From Rheinheimera sp. (GTDB lineage Bacteria > Pseudomonadota > Gammaproteobacteria > Enterobacterales > Alteromonadaceae), in assembly GCF_030824435.1 (NCBI RefSeq), contig NZ_JAVBXS010000024.1:45498-109497 (forward strand): a DNA stretch of 64,000 bases, given 5' to 3'. The position numbers were made by a program, and so were the translations under genes. Positions 17,292-26,898 of the stretch are shown here, piece after piece. The first letter of the stretch is position 1, and every line of letters starts with the position of its first letter. The notes beneath the pieces were generated by a model. The model worked only from the letters and a program-made list of their open reading frames with translations. It searched no databases and had not been told where the DNA came from.

Positions 17292-19373
17292 TTAAGCCTG
17301 TGCATAAATATCTCTATAACCCAGCCAGCGGCGAATAAGCCCTTCAGCCGCCGTTTTGTCCAGTTGCCATAAACGTTGCGCCGCCTGCTGTGCCGCCGGG
17401 ATCAGCAGCGCGTCGCGGCTTAAATCGGCAATACGATAACTGGCAAGGCCGGTCTGGCGGGTACCGAGTAATTCACCAGGGCCACGGATTTCCAAATCAC
17501 GTTGCGCTATGACAAAACCGTCGTTACTTTCCCGAAGCACTGCTAATCTCGCTTGTGCTGTACCCGATAAAGGGGCGTGGTACAACAACAGGCAATGTGA
17601 AGCCACAGAACCACGGCCCACCCGGCCACGCAGCTGATGCAATTGCGCCAGGCCAAGCCGCTCCGGGTTTTCAATAATCATCAGACTGGCGTTGGGCACA
17701 TCAACTCCCACTTCAATCACAGTAGTGGCCACCAATAAATGAATGTCACCTGCGGCAAAAGCCTGCATCACAGCTTGTTTTTCGCTGCTTTTTAACCGGC
17801 CATGCACTAAACCAATGCGTAAGTCCGGTAAAGCTGCTGCCAGTTCAGCCGCGGTATTTTCAGCTGCCTGGCACTGCAATACATCAGATTCATCAATCAG
17901 GGTGCAGACCCAATAAGCCTGCCGGCCTTGTTGTTTCACCACTTGTTCAACACGGCTGACCACTTCAGCACGGCGGCTGTCGGGCAATACCACAGTGGTG
18001 ACAGGAGTACGGCCTGGCGGTAATTCGTCGATGACTGAAGTGTCTAAATCGGCATAAGCTGTCATGGCCAAAGTGCGTGGAATAGGGGTGGCTGTCATCA
18101 CCAGCTGATGTGGATACAAACCACTCTGGCTGCCTTTTTCTCTGAGCTCCAGCCGCTGATGTACCCCAAATCTGTGTTGTTCATCGATGATCACCAGCGC
18201 CAGCCTGGCAAACTGCACCTGCTGCTGAAACAGCGCATGAGTGCCTATCACCAGCTGTGCTGTGCCATTCGCCATAGCGGCAAGTTCGGCATCACGGGCT
18301 TTGCCTTTGGTTTTGCCTCCCAGCCAGGCCACCTGAATACCTAAAGGTTCAAACCAACGGCGAAAAGTACCGGCATGTTGTTCGGCCAATAACTCAGTGG
18401 GCGCCATTAACGCCACCTGGGCACCGGCGGCAATCACAGGTAAAGCGGCTAAGGCCGCCACCAGAGTTTTGCCTGAGCCTACATCCCCTTGCACCAGCCG
18501 CAGCATAGGTTCGTTTTTGCCAAGGTCGTGCAGAATATCCGCTACTACTCTTTGCTGCGCCGCTGTTGGGTGAAAAGCCAAAGTGGCTAAAAAAGCCGGT
18601 GTTATTTTTGTATCAGCTGCAAAAGCAAGGGCTTGTTGGCTGCGGCACTGACTGCGTAGCTGCAACATACTCAGCTGCTGTGCCACCAGCTCTTCAAAAA
18701 TCAGCCGTTGTTGCGCCGGATGTTGGCCTGCTTCTAACAGCTGCAACGAAGCGTCCGGTGGCGGCCGGTGTAAATAGGAAAGGGCCTGGGTTAAAGACCA
18801 GGCCTGAGGCGGCAATACCGGTGCTAAAAACTCTTCCGGGTGGCAACGCCTGAGCTCAATCAATGCCTGATCGGTCAGGTTACGCCAGCTGGCCTGTTTT
18901 AAACCTTCAGTGGTGGGGTAAACCGGGGTCAGGGTTTCCGCTACTTCCAGCGGGCCTTGGTCTTTGACCACTTTATATTCGGGGTGCAGCATTTCTACAC
19001 CACGCATACCTCTTTTGACTTCACCAAAACAACGCAGCCTGACACCTGGTGTGACAGCATTTTTTTGCGCCGCGCTAAAGTGAAAAAACCGCAAAGTGAT
19101 ACTGCCAGTGCCATCTTGCAACACCACCACCCAACTGCGTCTTTTGCCAAAAGTGATGTCGCTGCTGACGACTTCACCTTGCACTGACACTTGTTGTGCC
19201 GGCCATAAATCTTTGATGGCACAAATACGGGTGCGGTCTTCATAACGCAGCGGCAGATGGAATAATAAATCCTGCACCGAAACTATACCCAGTTTGGCCA
19301 GCAGCTCTGCTGTTTTGGCGCCGACACCTTTGACTTCGGCGATGGCCAGATTTGCCAGTAAAGTTCGTTGCAA
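17292..19373 (-). CDS. recG: ATP-dependent DNA helicase RecG
   Basis: About 693 residues. N-terminal wedge/OB domain (VQGEVVSSDITFGKRRSWVV), helicase motifs GDVGSGKT, MAPTELLAEQH, IIDEQHRFGV, MTATPIPRTLA, and the C-terminal region QLRGRVGRG. RecG reverses stalled forks and branch-migrates Holliday junctions. The start is uncertain: a TTG at 19379 has an AGGA only two bases away, while the TTG at 19373 sits about eight bases after the same AGGA and was preferred. recG is at the distal end of the gmk-rpoZ-spoT group here, as in E. coli, but with ridA and two extra genes in between. Confidence 0.96.
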   Translation of the reverse strand: MQRTLLANLAIAEVKGVGAKTAELLAKLGIVSVQDLLFHLPLRYEDRTRICAIKDLWPAQQVSVQGEVVSSDITFGKRRSWVVVLQDGTGSITLRFFHFSAAQKNAVTPGVRLRCFGEVKRGMRGVEMLHPEYKVVKDQGPLEVAETLTPVYPTTEGLKQASWRNLTDQALIELRRCHPEEFLAPVLPPQAWSLTQALSYLHRPPPDASLQLLEAGQHPAQQRLIFEELVAQQLSMLQLRSQCRSQQALAFAADTKITPAFLATLAFHPTAAQQRVVADILHDLGKNEPMLRLVQGDVGSGKTLVAALAALPVIAAGAQVALMAPTELLAEQHAGTFRRWFEPLGIQVAWLGGKTKGKARDAELAAMANGTAQLVIGTHALFQQQVQFARLALVIIDEQHRFGVHQRLELREKGSQSGLYPHQLVMTATPIPRTLAMTAYADLDTSVIDELPPGRTPVTTVVLPDSRRAEVVSRVEQVVKQQGRQAYWVCTLIDESDVLQCQAAENTAAELAAALPDLRIGLVHGRLKSSEKQAVMQAFAAGDIHLLVATTVIEVGVDVPNASLMIIENPERLGLAQLHQLRGRVGRGSVASHCLLLYHAPLSGTAQARLAVLRESNDGFVIAQRDLEIRGPGELLGTRQTGLASYRIADLSRDALLIPAAQQAAQRLWQLDKTAAEGLIRRWLGYRDIYAQA

Positions 19374-19512
19374 AATCAATGTCCTGACAGGAAGATACCA
19401 AAACGCATCATACCGAATTGTGTTTAAAAGCGCATTGCTTCGCTGTGTTAGCTTTTTGTCCGGATGTTACAACAGGTTTTTTTGTTTGTGTCTGACTTAC
19501 AGTCACACTGTG

Positions 19513-20280
19513 TTAGTCCGGATAAAAGTGCGTTTGTTTTTGCGCTACCATCAGCTGTAATTGCTGGCTGATTTGATGATGCAAAACAAAATGAGGACTG
19601 GTGCGCGACAATGCCAGATGGTTATGTTGGCTTTTATCTTTGGGTAATTGCCAGTTATTCAGGCCGAGTTTGTGTTGTAACCGTGGGTTGTTTTTTAGTG
19701 CATTTAAGGTGATTTGTTGTGGCCCTGCGACCAGATCCACATCGCCATAATGCAGTAACGCCAGAGCCTGCTCCAGATCTGCGGCTTTTTTTATTTTGGC
19801 TTGTTGCTGCGCAACAATAGTTAAAAAATGCCTGCTGTAATGTCTTGTGGTATCAATAGCAATGGTTAAGCCTGCTAAGTCACTGTTTTTTCTTATTTTA
19901 TTGGCATCTGCTTTGCGGCTGAATAAAGTTTCGGCGCGGGCTTCGTCAAAGGGCAATAACAACATAAAAGGTTCACGGGATTCAGACCACAACAAACCTG
20001 TCATTAAGTCTGTTTTGCCTTGTTGCATCAGTTTCAGACAACGGGCAACCGGGGTTGGCGGGCTGAATTTCAGGGTAAAACCACTTTGTCTGGCCAGTTG
20101 TTGCATCATGTCCACAACCGGACCTGTAGGTTGTTGGTGTGGTAAATAATTCTGGCGCGGCGGCAGATGGTCAAGGCACCATTCAAGTTCAGGTTGTTGG
20201 GCCAACAACAAGGCTGGCCACCACAACAATAAACTGCAAAGCAGCATGTTTAACAGGCCAGGGGAAAAAGGGTAAAGCAT
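19513..20280 (-). CDS. Periplasmic substrate-binding-like protein (SBP family 3), copy 2
   Basis: 255 residues; ATG with AGGAG at nine bases. An N-terminal signal peptide (hydrophobic LLNMLLCSLLLWWPALLLA) is followed by a type-3 solute-binding-like fold: WCLDHLPP, PTGPVVDMMQQLA, FSPPTPVARCLKLMQQGKTDLM. Similar proteins are annotated as amino-acid-binding or sensor-like periplasmic proteins without their own transporter genes. It is clearly a diverged duplicate of the gene just upstream (20320-21144). No permease or ATPase lies nearby, so a stand-alone role is likely. The ligand is unknown. Confidence 0.78.
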   Translation of the reverse strand: MLYPFSPGLLNMLLCSLLLWWPALLLAQQPELEWCLDHLPPRQNYLPHQQPTGPVVDMMQQLARQSGFTLKFSPPTPVARCLKLMQQGKTDLMTGLLWSESREPFMLLLPFDEARAETLFSRKADANKIRKNSDLAGLTIAIDTTRHYSRHFLTIVAQQQAKIKKAADLEQALALLHYGDVDLVAGPQQITLNALKNNPRLQHKLGLNNWQLPKDKSQHNHLALSRTSPHFVLHHQISQQLQLMVAQKQTHFYPD

Positions 20281-20319
20281 ATTTCAGCTCCTGTTGGCTG
20301 AGCCAGCACAGTTCTGATA

Positions 20320-21144
20320 CTAAGGGCTTTGCAGCGGTTCGCGGCCACTCACCAGATATTGTTGTTCAGTATTACCGTCCGGCAATTGATAAAGCCGGTC
20401 AACGGTGCCGTCCTCTTTCATTAATGCCACTGCCTGCTCTATCTGGTCTTTTAAATACAAGTGCTTACTTTTTCTGGATAAGCCAATGTTGATATATCTG
20501 GGCTGGCCAAACTTGAAAGTTAAGGCCGCTTTTCGAAACTGGAAATGCAAAGATGGGGTATTGCGGATCACTTCAAGTGAACTTTGGGTTGGCACTATCA
20601 GGCCATCTACCCGGCCTTTACGTAATAATTCAAACCCTGCTTCAATGCTATCTACTTCAATATGCTGTTCTTTTTGGTTTTTAATCAGCGCCATTAAGGT
20701 AGGGTTGTAAATATAGTTACGTACTGTCACCAGGATCAGCGGGCTGAGTTGGCTGATTTGATCAATTAAACGCAAATCGTTTTTGCGCAAATATAAAGAT
20801 TCGGGAATGGTTTCGTTATAAGGAAACAAATACATCAGTCTGGCACGTTCTTCAGTGAAGTTCAGATTGATCATTAAATCGGCTTCACCTGTGCCCATCT
20901 GGCGGAAACAACGTGCTATCGGCGTTTCCGGGCTGTAGCTGAGTTCAAAACCTACTCTGCGGGCCAGTTCCTGCATCACAACAACAGAAGGACCTGTTGG
21001 TAAACCCCGTCCTTTAAACTCATGAAACCGTGGGAAATGATCAAGGCACCAGTGCAACACCGGTTTTTTAACCACAGGCTCAGCCACAGCGCTTTGCAGC
21101 AACTGTGATATGAGCAAAAACAAAACCAACGTAGTTTTTTGCAT
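20320..21144 (-). CDS. Periplasmic substrate-binding-like protein (SBP family 3), copy 1
   Basis: 274 residues from the ATG at 21144, which has AGGA ten bases upstream and starts a proper signal peptide (MQKTTLVLFLLISQLLQSAVA); a start seven codons earlier is less likely. The mature part has WCLDHFPRFHEF, LPTGPSVVVMQELARRVGF, YSPETPIARCFRQMGTGEADLM and a C-terminal DQIEQAVALMKEDGTVDRL, which is the SBP-3 pattern. It shares the WCLDH, PTGP and ARC landmarks with the next gene, so the two form a tandem pair about 40 bases apart. There are no transporter subunits nearby; the role is unknown. Confidence 0.78.
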   Translation of the reverse strand: MQKTTLVLFLLISQLLQSAVAEPVVKKPVLHWCLDHFPRFHEFKGRGLPTGPSVVVMQELARRVGFELSYSPETPIARCFRQMGTGEADLMINLNFTEERARLMYLFPYNETIPESLYLRKNDLRLIDQISQLSPLILVTVRNYIYNPTLMALIKNQKEQHIEVDSIEAGFELLRKGRVDGLIVPTQSSLEVIRNTPSLHFQFRKAALTFKFGQPRYINIGLSRKSKHLYLKDQIEQAVALMKEDGTVDRLYQLPDGNTEQQYLVSGREPLQSP

Positions 21145-21227
21145 CAAATTCTGTCCTGCCGGCACTGCCTCTGCGCAGTGCCTGTGTTGTCAGTGTTGCA
21201 GCGAACCAGCAGCAAGGCAGACTAGCT

Positions 21228-21620
21228 TTAGTTGGTCGATGGCACTTCCATAACACCATCAATTTCAATTTGGGCACCACGGGGTAAAGCACTAACCTGC
21301 ACTGCAGCACGTGCTGGGTAAGGTGCAGTAAAATGCCGGGCCATAATTTCATTCACTGTGGCAAATTTGCTTAAGTCAGTCAGGAAAATATTTACTTTAA
21401 CCATATCGTTCATACTGCCACCGGCAGCCTGACAAACGGCACTCAGGTTCTGAAACACTTGCTCTGCCTGCTCGGCAAAATCTTCCGATACCATTTGCAT
21501 CACGCCAGGCACCAGCGGAATTTGGCCGGATAAATACACTGTGGTACCAATTTTGACGGCCTGGCTGTAAGTGCCAATGGCTGCAGGGGCTTTATCGGTA
21601 CTGATGATCACTTTTGACAT
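21228..21620 (-). CDS. ridA: RidA family enamine/imine deaminase
   Basis: 130 residues, the usual RidA length. Seen: [53 protein letters not shown], and the conserved Arg-containing [20 protein letters not shown]. RidA hydrolyses reactive 2-aminoacrylate-type enamines made by PLP enzymes and so protects the cell. The ATG is five bases after the spoT stop with AAGGA inside the spoT end, so it is co-translated with spoT, an arrangement common in Gammaproteobacteria. Confidence 0.96.
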   Translation of the reverse strand: MSKVIISTDKAPAAIGTYSQAVKIGTTVYLSGQIPLVPGVMQMVSEDFAEQAEQVFQNLSAVCQAAGGSMNDMVKVNIFLTDLSKFATVNEIMARHFTAPYPARAAVQVSALPRGAQIEIDGVMEVPSTN

Positions 21621-21625
21621 AAGAG

Positions 21626-23740
21626 TTATTTCCTTCGATAAACTTTCAGCACATCCGGAGTCACCCGGATTTTGCGCATTACATTGGCCAGATGCACCCG
21701 GTCGCGGACCGACAAGGTGATTTTAATCACATAGTCACCGGTGTCGCGATCGTCAGTGGATAAGTCCTGAATATTAGAGTCCAGGCTGGCGATAACAGTG
21801 GTTAGTTTGGCCAGCATGCCTTGTTTGTTCACGATAAAGACGCGGATATCACAGAGAAATTGTTTGTCACCGGTTTTATCCCAGCGTACCGGAAAATATT
21901 TGCCCGGCTCTTTTTCCCAACCACGGATATTACGACACTCTGAGCGGTGCACGTTTAAACCTTTACCCGGCGATGCACTGGCTGCTATTGGGTCACCCGG
22001 AATGGGTCTGCAACATTTGGCAAAAGTGGTCAACATACCTTCAGAGCCAACAATAAAGGCTTTGGGCTTGGCAGGCAGCACTTCATCCACATTATTGCTT
22101 TCGTCAAATTCACCGAGCAACCTGCGGGCAACAGCGATAGGCAGCTGATTACCAAGGCCTATATCGATAAAAAGTTCATCCAGTGTTTTTTGTTTGCTGT
22201 TTTGCAGCACCTGTTCAATACGGTCTGCGGCAATAGATTCCAGCGGCACTTCACCCAAAGCTGAAGTCAGCAGCCTTTTACCCAGCGCAATGGCTTCGCT
22301 TTGTTCTTGTTTTTTAAGGAAATTGCGGATGCCCATAATGGCGCGGCTGGTGACAACATAGTTCAGCCAGTTGGCATTGGGTTTACCACCTGTGCTGGTG
22401 ATAATTTCCACCGTCTGGCCGGTTTCCAGCGCTTTGGTCAGTGGGTAAGGTTTGCGATCAACCCGCACCCCAACACATTTATTGCCGATATCTGTATGGA
22501 CGGCATAAGCAAAATCAACGGCATTGGCACCAATAGGCAACTCGACAATTTTGCCTTTGGGCGTAAACACATAAAGCTCGTCCGGATACAGTTCAGATTT
22601 AACGTTTTCGACAAACTCGTAGGTATTGCCAGCACTTTGCTGAATTTCCAGCAAACTTTGCATCCATCGTCTGGCACGGATTTGCGCTGTGGTATCCCCT
22701 TGTTCACCGGATTTTTTGTACATCCAGTGCGCGGCAATACCGTTGTCGGCCATTTCATCCATTTCGCGGGTGCGCATCTGGATTTCCACCGGAATACCAT
22801 GAGGGCCAACCAAAGAGGTATGCAGCGACTGGTAACCGTTTTGTTTAGGGATGGCAATGTAATCTTTAAAACGGATTTCAATAGGTTTATACAGGTTATG
22901 CACCACACCCAGCACGCGGTAACAGGAGTCGACACTGTCGACCAAAACGCGAAACCCATAAATATCCATCACATCGTTAAACATCAGCTCTTTGCTTTTC
23001 ATCTTGCGATAGATGCTGTACAGGTGTTTTTCACGGCCTGACACTTCGGCAGTGATGCCGGCGTTACGGATGCGGGATTCAATTTCAGTCTGAATTTTTT
23101 CAATCACTTCTCTTCTGTTACCGCGGGCTTGTTTCACCGCAGTTTCCAGCGCCCGGTAACGCATTGGGTATAAAGCACGAAAACCCCAGTTTTCCAGCTC
23201 ATTTTTAATGTTGTGAATACCCAGGCGATTGGCGATAGGAGCGTATAGTTCAAGAGTTTCTTTGGCGATGCGGCGGCGTTTTTCTGGTTTTAACGCGCCT
23301 ATGGTGCGCATGTTATGCGTGCGATCTGCAAGTTTAATCAGAATAACGCGGATGTCCTGCGTCATGGCCATAAACATTTTTTGCAGGTTGGTAACTTCAA
23401 ACTCTTTGATATCTTTAAATTTAACTTTATCGAGTTTGGAAACGCCCTGTACCAGCTCGGCCACTGTTTCGCCAAAACGGGCGGCTAAATCTTCTCTGCT
23501 GTATTCAGTGTCTTCGATCACATCATGCAGCAAGGCCGCCATCAGGGTTTCGTGATCCATGCGCATATCGGCCAGAATACTGGTGACTGCAACAGGATGG
23601 GTAATATAAGGTTCACCACTGGAGCGGGTTTGTGGGGCATGTGCGTCCCGCGCCAGTACATAAGCCTGTTGCACCAGGGCAACCTGCTCAGCGGGCAAAT
23701 ACGCACTGATCTGTTGTTTCAGACCTTCAAATAAATACAC
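21626..23740 (-). CDS. spoT: Bifunctional (p)ppGpp synthetase/hydrolase SpoT
   Basis: 704 residues from the GTG at 23740, which has GGAG nine bases upstream and gives the usual N-terminus [11 protein letters not shown]; an ATG five codons earlier has no ribosome site. HD hydrolase domain with HDVIEDT and [13 protein letters not shown], synthetase domain with [20 protein letters not shown] domain ([26 protein letters not shown]), and C-terminal zinc-finger-like and ACT domains. It degrades, and weakly makes, the stringent-response alarmone. Order is gmk-rpoZ-spoT-ridA. Confidence 0.97.
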   Translation of the reverse strand: MYLFEGLKQQISAYLPAEQVALVQQAYVLARDAHAPQTRSSGEPYITHPVAVTSILADMRMDHETLMAALLHDVIEDTEYSREDLAARFGETVAELVQGVSKLDKVKFKDIKEFEVTNLQKMFMAMTQDIRVILIKLADRTHNMRTIGALKPEKRRRIAKETLELYAPIANRLGIHNIKNELENWGFRALYPMRYRALETAVKQARGNRREVIEKIQTEIESRIRNAGITAEVSGREKHLYSIYRKMKSKELMFNDVMDIYGFRVLVDSVDSCYRVLGVVHNLYKPIEIRFKDYIAIPKQNGYQSLHTSLVGPHGIPVEIQMRTREMDEMADNGIAAHWMYKKSGEQGDTTAQIRARRWMQSLLEIQQSAGNTYEFVENVKSELYPDELYVFTPKGKIVELPIGANAVDFAYAVHTDIGNKCVGVRVDRKPYPLTKALETGQTVEIITSTGGKPNANWLNYVVTSRAIMGIRNFLKKQEQSEAIALGKRLLTSALGEVPLESIAADRIEQVLQNSKQKTLDELFIDIGLGNQLPIAVARRLLGEFDESNNVDEVLPAKPKAFIVGSEGMLTTFAKCCRPIPGDPIAASASPGKGLNVHRSECRNIRGWEKEPGKYFPVRWDKTGDKQFLCDIRVFIVNKQGMLAKLTTVIASLDSNIQDLSTDDRDTGDYVIKITLSVRDRVHLANVMRKIRVTPDVLKVYRRK

Positions 23741-23872
23741 TGCAATCAGCTCCATATCGGGAAATCACTTTGATTCCCGCTATCTGCATAAAATATACGT
23801 GGATTTTTCGGGCTTGCCAACGGGAGAACAGGGTTACAGGAAAAGAACGATGGGGGCGCTGACAAAACAACA

Positions 23873-23923
23873 CCCCGGCATCATTGCCGCCGGGGCTGAA
23901 CCTTCTGCCTGATGCAGAAGGTT
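23873..23923 (-). terminator. Two hairpins between rpoZ and spoT
   Basis: On the minus strand, after the rpoZ stop, a perfect 10-bp stem AACCTTCTGC/GCAGAAGGTT (loop of 5) is followed by CCCCGGC/GCCGGGG (loop of 9) and a T-rich stretch (TGTTGTTTTG). This could end or attenuate the gmk-rpoZ transcript before spoT. Confidence 0.6.
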
Positions 23924-23931
23924 TGGAGATA

Positions 23932-24207
23932 TTACTGCTCGGTGCCGATGATAGCGGCAACAGCAGCCATTTCTGAAGCTTCTTGTTGCAGCTGGTCACG
24001 ACGCTCTTGCTGATCAAGGATGGCGGCAGTGATAAAACCTTTTTCGATTTCTCTTAATGCAACAACTGTTGATTTATCGTTCTCGATATCAACCATTGCT
24101 TCTTTGCCTTCAACTGATAATTGGCGGGCGCGACGCGCTGCAACCAGGATCAGATCAAAACGGTTACCAATTTTATTTACTGCATCTTCAACTGTTACGC
24201 GAGCCAT
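23932..24207 (-). CDS. rpoZ: RNA polymerase omega subunit
   Basis: 91 residues, the standard length. [30 protein letters not shown] is the invariant start of omega, followed by the [16 protein letters not shown] block. Omega binds the beta-prime subunit and helps RNA polymerase assembly and ppGpp sensing. It lies between gmk (54 bases upstream) and spoT, as in E. coli. Two hairpins separate it from spoT. Confidence 0.98.
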   Translation of the reverse strand: MARVTVEDAVNKIGNRFDLILVAARRARQLSVEGKEAMVDIENDKSTVVALREIEKGFITAAILDQQERRDQLQQEASEMAAVAAIIGTEQ

Positions 24208-24261
24208 TTACCACTCCGGTATTCAAATTCTGACAAGACCGCATAGTCTACGCTATTTCGG

Positions 24262-24885
24262 TTAATTCGCCAACAGGTCCGTCAGCAAAGCCTGCTGCCG
24301 CTGTTGTTGTTTCTGCAAAGTTAAGCGGTGACTCAGAACCACATGCTGTAACTCGGCCAGGCATTGCTGGAAGTCGGCGTTCACCAGCACATAGTCGTAT
24401 TCCACCACATGGCTGATTTCACTTTTTGCTTGTTGCATGCGTTTTTGGATCACTTCCTGAGCATCCTGACCGCGCTGATTCAGTCGTCGTTCCAGCTCAG
24501 CGACACTGGGTGGCAGAATAAAAATGCTGCGTACCGACGGCACCTGCTGTTTAATTTGCCTCGCACCTTGCCAATCAATATCCAGAAATACGTCACGGCC
24601 TTTTGCCAGCACTTGTTCAATAGCACGCCGGGACGTGCCGTAATAATTACCAAAAACTTCGGCCCATTCCAGAAATTCACCTTGTTCGATTAATGTTTTG
24701 AATTCATCAACTGAAATAAAATGGTAATGCACACCGTCACTTTCGCCGGGTCTGGGCGCACGGGTTGTGTGAGAAACACTTAATTGCATATCGTCGTGTT
24801 GACCCAATAACGCATGAATTAAACTGGATTTGCCAGCGCCGCTTGGGGCCGACAAAATAAACAGGTTGCCTGGTAGATGCTGCAT
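24262..24885 (-). CDS. gmk: Guanylate kinase
   Basis: 207 residues. P-loop [17 protein letters not shown], nucleotide-binding blocks [13 protein letters not shown] and [12 protein letters not shown], and lid/catalytic segment [14 protein letters not shown]. It phosphorylates GMP to GDP, feeding both GTP synthesis and the (p)ppGpp pathway encoded just downstream (spoT). First gene of the gmk-rpoZ-spoT-ridA group; the upstream 260 bases contain no gene and should hold its promoter. Confidence 0.98.
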   Translation of the reverse strand: MQHLPGNLFILSAPSGAGKSSLIHALLGQHDDMQLSVSHTTRAPRPGESDGVHYHFISVDEFKTLIEQGEFLEWAEVFGNYYGTSRRAIEQVLAKGRDVFLDIDWQGARQIKQQVPSVRSIFILPPSVAELERRLNQRGQDAQEVIQKRMQQAKSEISHVVEYDYVLVNADFQQCLAELQHVVLSHRLTLQKQQQRQQALLTDLLAN

Positions 24886-25146
24886 AACGAAGCCTGAACT
24901 AAAGAGAAAGTTTGAATTTTACGTCTGTGCTGCCGATGCTGCAAACTTTTAACAACATAGGTTGGTGTTGTCAGTATCACGGCAGCTTGAGGCTGCTGCC
25001 AAGATTTTCGGACTGTTGAACCAGGGCTGATGTTGTCCTGAAAAATGCAACCTGACTGGTGACGGCTTTTTGCTTAAACACAACCACTGTTGCACCGGCA
25101 GTGGCGGTGATGTCGGAAGAAACAACACCGCCGGGAATAAGCAGGT

Positions 25147-25632
25147 TTAGCGGTTTTTGACGGTTGCTTTGATAGATAAGGTGAGTTTAAACCTGGCCAT
25201 ATGTTCATCACCATGCAATGAGGGGCAGGTGACATTGACACTGACAGTTTTGTTAACGCGTTGGCCGCTTTGTAGAGACTCATCAATCATAGTGTCGATC
25301 AAAGCACCATCATCACTGGTAAACCAAACTTCAGCTTCCGGGCGTTTTAAAAACTCGCCCTGTACGTCCTTAAAAGCAAAATTTGCATTCACGCCCCGGG
25401 CTTTGGCTTTACTGAACACTAAAAACGCACCCGCCAGATCGGCGCCAATGGCCAACGCACCAAAATAAATACTGCCCAGATGGTTTTTAGTGCGCCAGCC
25501 GTGAGGGATGCTGACAGTCAGGCTATGTTCACTGATATGACGGATTTTGGGCGAGCAAAAACCAATCAATGGTATATAACGCCAGCCGAACCACCAAAGT
25601 TCGCGGTTTGCCTGTTTTAAGTTGATTGCCAT
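25147..25632 (-). CDS. DUF4442 hotdog-fold protein (putative thioesterase)
   Basis: 161 residues; GGAG nine bases before the ATG. The phrases RYIPLIGFCSPKI, VSIPHGWRTKNHLGSIYFGALAIGADLAGAF and the central helix-strand layout match the DUF4442 branch of the hotdog superfamily, related to PaaI thioesterases. The NHLGS...GADLAGA region corresponds to the active-site helix. The substrate is unknown. A single gene between gmk and a membrane-anchored hypothetical protein on the same strand. Confidence 0.82.
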   Translation of the reverse strand: MAINLKQANRELWWFGWRYIPLIGFCSPKIRHISEHSLTVSIPHGWRTKNHLGSIYFGALAIGADLAGAFLVFSKAKARGVNANFAFKDVQGEFLKRPEAEVWFTSDDGALIDTMIDESLQSGQRVNKTVSVNVTCPSLHGDEHMARFKLTLSIKATVKNR

Positions 25633-25686
25633 TCGCTTGCTTGTCTCCGCTCATGATGTTGCTCCGTTGCAACTGGTCGGAGCTTA

Positions 25687-26253
25687 TCATTGCGTTCGCT
25701 GGTCAGACAAGATCTGACTGCGCAGTTGTTGCCACTGCTTTTCAAAGCGACGTTGTGCTTTTTGTCTGTTGTTCACACATTCAACAATTTGCGACGTTTG
25801 TTGTACACCATAACAGGATCTGGGTTCCTGATAATATTTCAGCCATTCCGCCAGTTGCCGGCCTTGATAAGGAGCTCTGACTTCAACGGCTGACGCAAAA
25901 AACTGGCGTGCCGACATTGGCGCGTCCGCAGCTATGTTGCTGACGTATTCATAAGGTCGTCTTTTAACAGGAAAAATGCGATTTTTGGTGCCCGGGGCAG
26001 GGCTGGTAATAGGTTTGACACAATGGTGATAAATCTGTTGTGACAGGCTTTGTTCAGCGGCTTTTAGTGCATCGGCATTTTTTAAACTAAAACCACGCCT
26101 TTGCGTGTCTCTGTTGCCATCCAGTTCTTTTTGCATCTGGTAACACTGTTTTTCACTGAACTGCTCTACTGCCGGTAAATTGGCAACAAACAACATAATT
26201 AACACCAATAAACCTGCTTGTCCTGCAATAAGTACTGCGGTTGATGTGTTCAT
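25687..26253 (-). CDS. Membrane-anchored hypothetical protein
   Basis: 188 residues from the ATG at 26253, which has AAGGAG about eight bases upstream; a reading 17 codons longer lacks a ribosome site. One N-terminal hydrophobic helix (AVLIAGQAGLLVLIMLFVAN) is followed by a polar, Gln/Arg-rich part with cysteines (EKQCYQMQ, HHCVKP, RSCYG, VECVNN) and a helical C-terminus. It is probably anchored in the inner membrane with the body outside. I do not recognise the family. Confidence 0.6.
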   Translation of the reverse strand: MNTSTAVLIAGQAGLLVLIMLFVANLPAVEQFSEKQCYQMQKELDGNRDTQRRGFSLKNADALKAAEQSLSQQIYHHCVKPITSPAPGTKNRIFPVKRRPYEYVSNIAADAPMSARQFFASAVEVRAPYQGRQLAEWLKYYQEPRSCYGVQQTSQIVECVNNRQKAQRRFEKQWQQLRSQILSDQRTQ

Positions 26254-26631
26254 CACAGCTCCTTGTGACTTTTTGGTGAAGAATGAGTAATAAAAATAGC
26301 TCATGCAGCTGTGTGTCTATACAGTTTTTATGCTGATGTGGTCGTGAAAACGCCTCATCATGAATAACAATCTGAACGTTAAAGAAAAATTCTGAGGTTT
26401 GCTGATGAGAAACTTTATTTGTCAGAAAAATATCAACTGCAGTTGCCGTTATTGGCTGATTCATTGGCCTTCTTGAAGGTAAATTCAGATGAAAACCGGC
26501 GGAACTAAACAGCTAAAATGACTGCTGCAGCAGTTCAATAAGGGGCTGCTTCTCTCAAGCAGGCAAAGCGCGACAGAGCTGTTGTAGCTGAGCCGCAAAT
26601 GTTATTGAAGAAGTATGATAAAAAACAGGAA
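26254..26631. other. Gene-free stretch between two minus-strand genes
   Basis: 378 bases. No ORF with a ribosome site or protein-like sequence was found on either strand, and no tRNA or clear terminator. It presumably holds the promoter of the anchored protein gene and the 3' end of the Maf transcript. Confidence 0.4.
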
Positions 26632-26898
26632 TTAACTGCAAAGTTGCAGCAATTCCTGTAATTCGTATTCCAGATAGTCGGCCAGTGCCAGCCAATCCTG
26701 GCGTTGTTGGCAATCTAAACACTGACCCAGGATCTGTTGCAGCAGCTTGATATGTTGTGGTTGTGAAGATGGGAAAATAACGATCAGCGTATTGACCATT
26801 GTGGCCATATCCAAAGCCGCCTGGGTGTTTTTACCAAGACGAAATTGCAGCGCAAGCTGTCTGGCCTGGTTGCTGCAGTCTGTTAAGGTGTTCATCAT
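26632..26898 (-). CDS. Small helical protein coupled to the Maf-type gene
   Basis: 88 residues. Its first ATG shares a base with the stop of the upstream Maf-type gene (TGATG); a second ATG follows directly. All-helical by appearance, Leu/Gln-rich (LQQILGQCLDCQQRQDW, LEYELQELLQLC), with no signal peptide. Size, acidity and coupling to a flagellin-modification gene resemble a small accessory or chaperone-like protein. The family is not recognised, so the role is only an inference from position. Confidence 0.65.
   Translation of the reverse strand: MMNTLTDCSNQARQLALQFRLGKNTQAALDMATMVNTLIVIFPSSQPQHIKLLQQILGQCLDCQQRQDWLALADYLEYELQELLQLCS

Noticed and set aside
22301..23041. A 246-codon open frame on the plus strand opposite spoT
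   Set aside because: It lies wholly antisense to a well-conserved gene, has no ribosome site and its sequence looks like the reverse reading of spoT codons.
25074..25286. A 70-codon frame on the minus strand overlapping the DUF4442 gene end
   Set aside because: Out-of-frame shadow without a start signal.
26153..26464. A 103-codon frame on the minus strand near the anchored hypothetical protein
   Set aside because: It overlaps the better-supported gene in another frame, has no ribosome site and no protein-like pattern.
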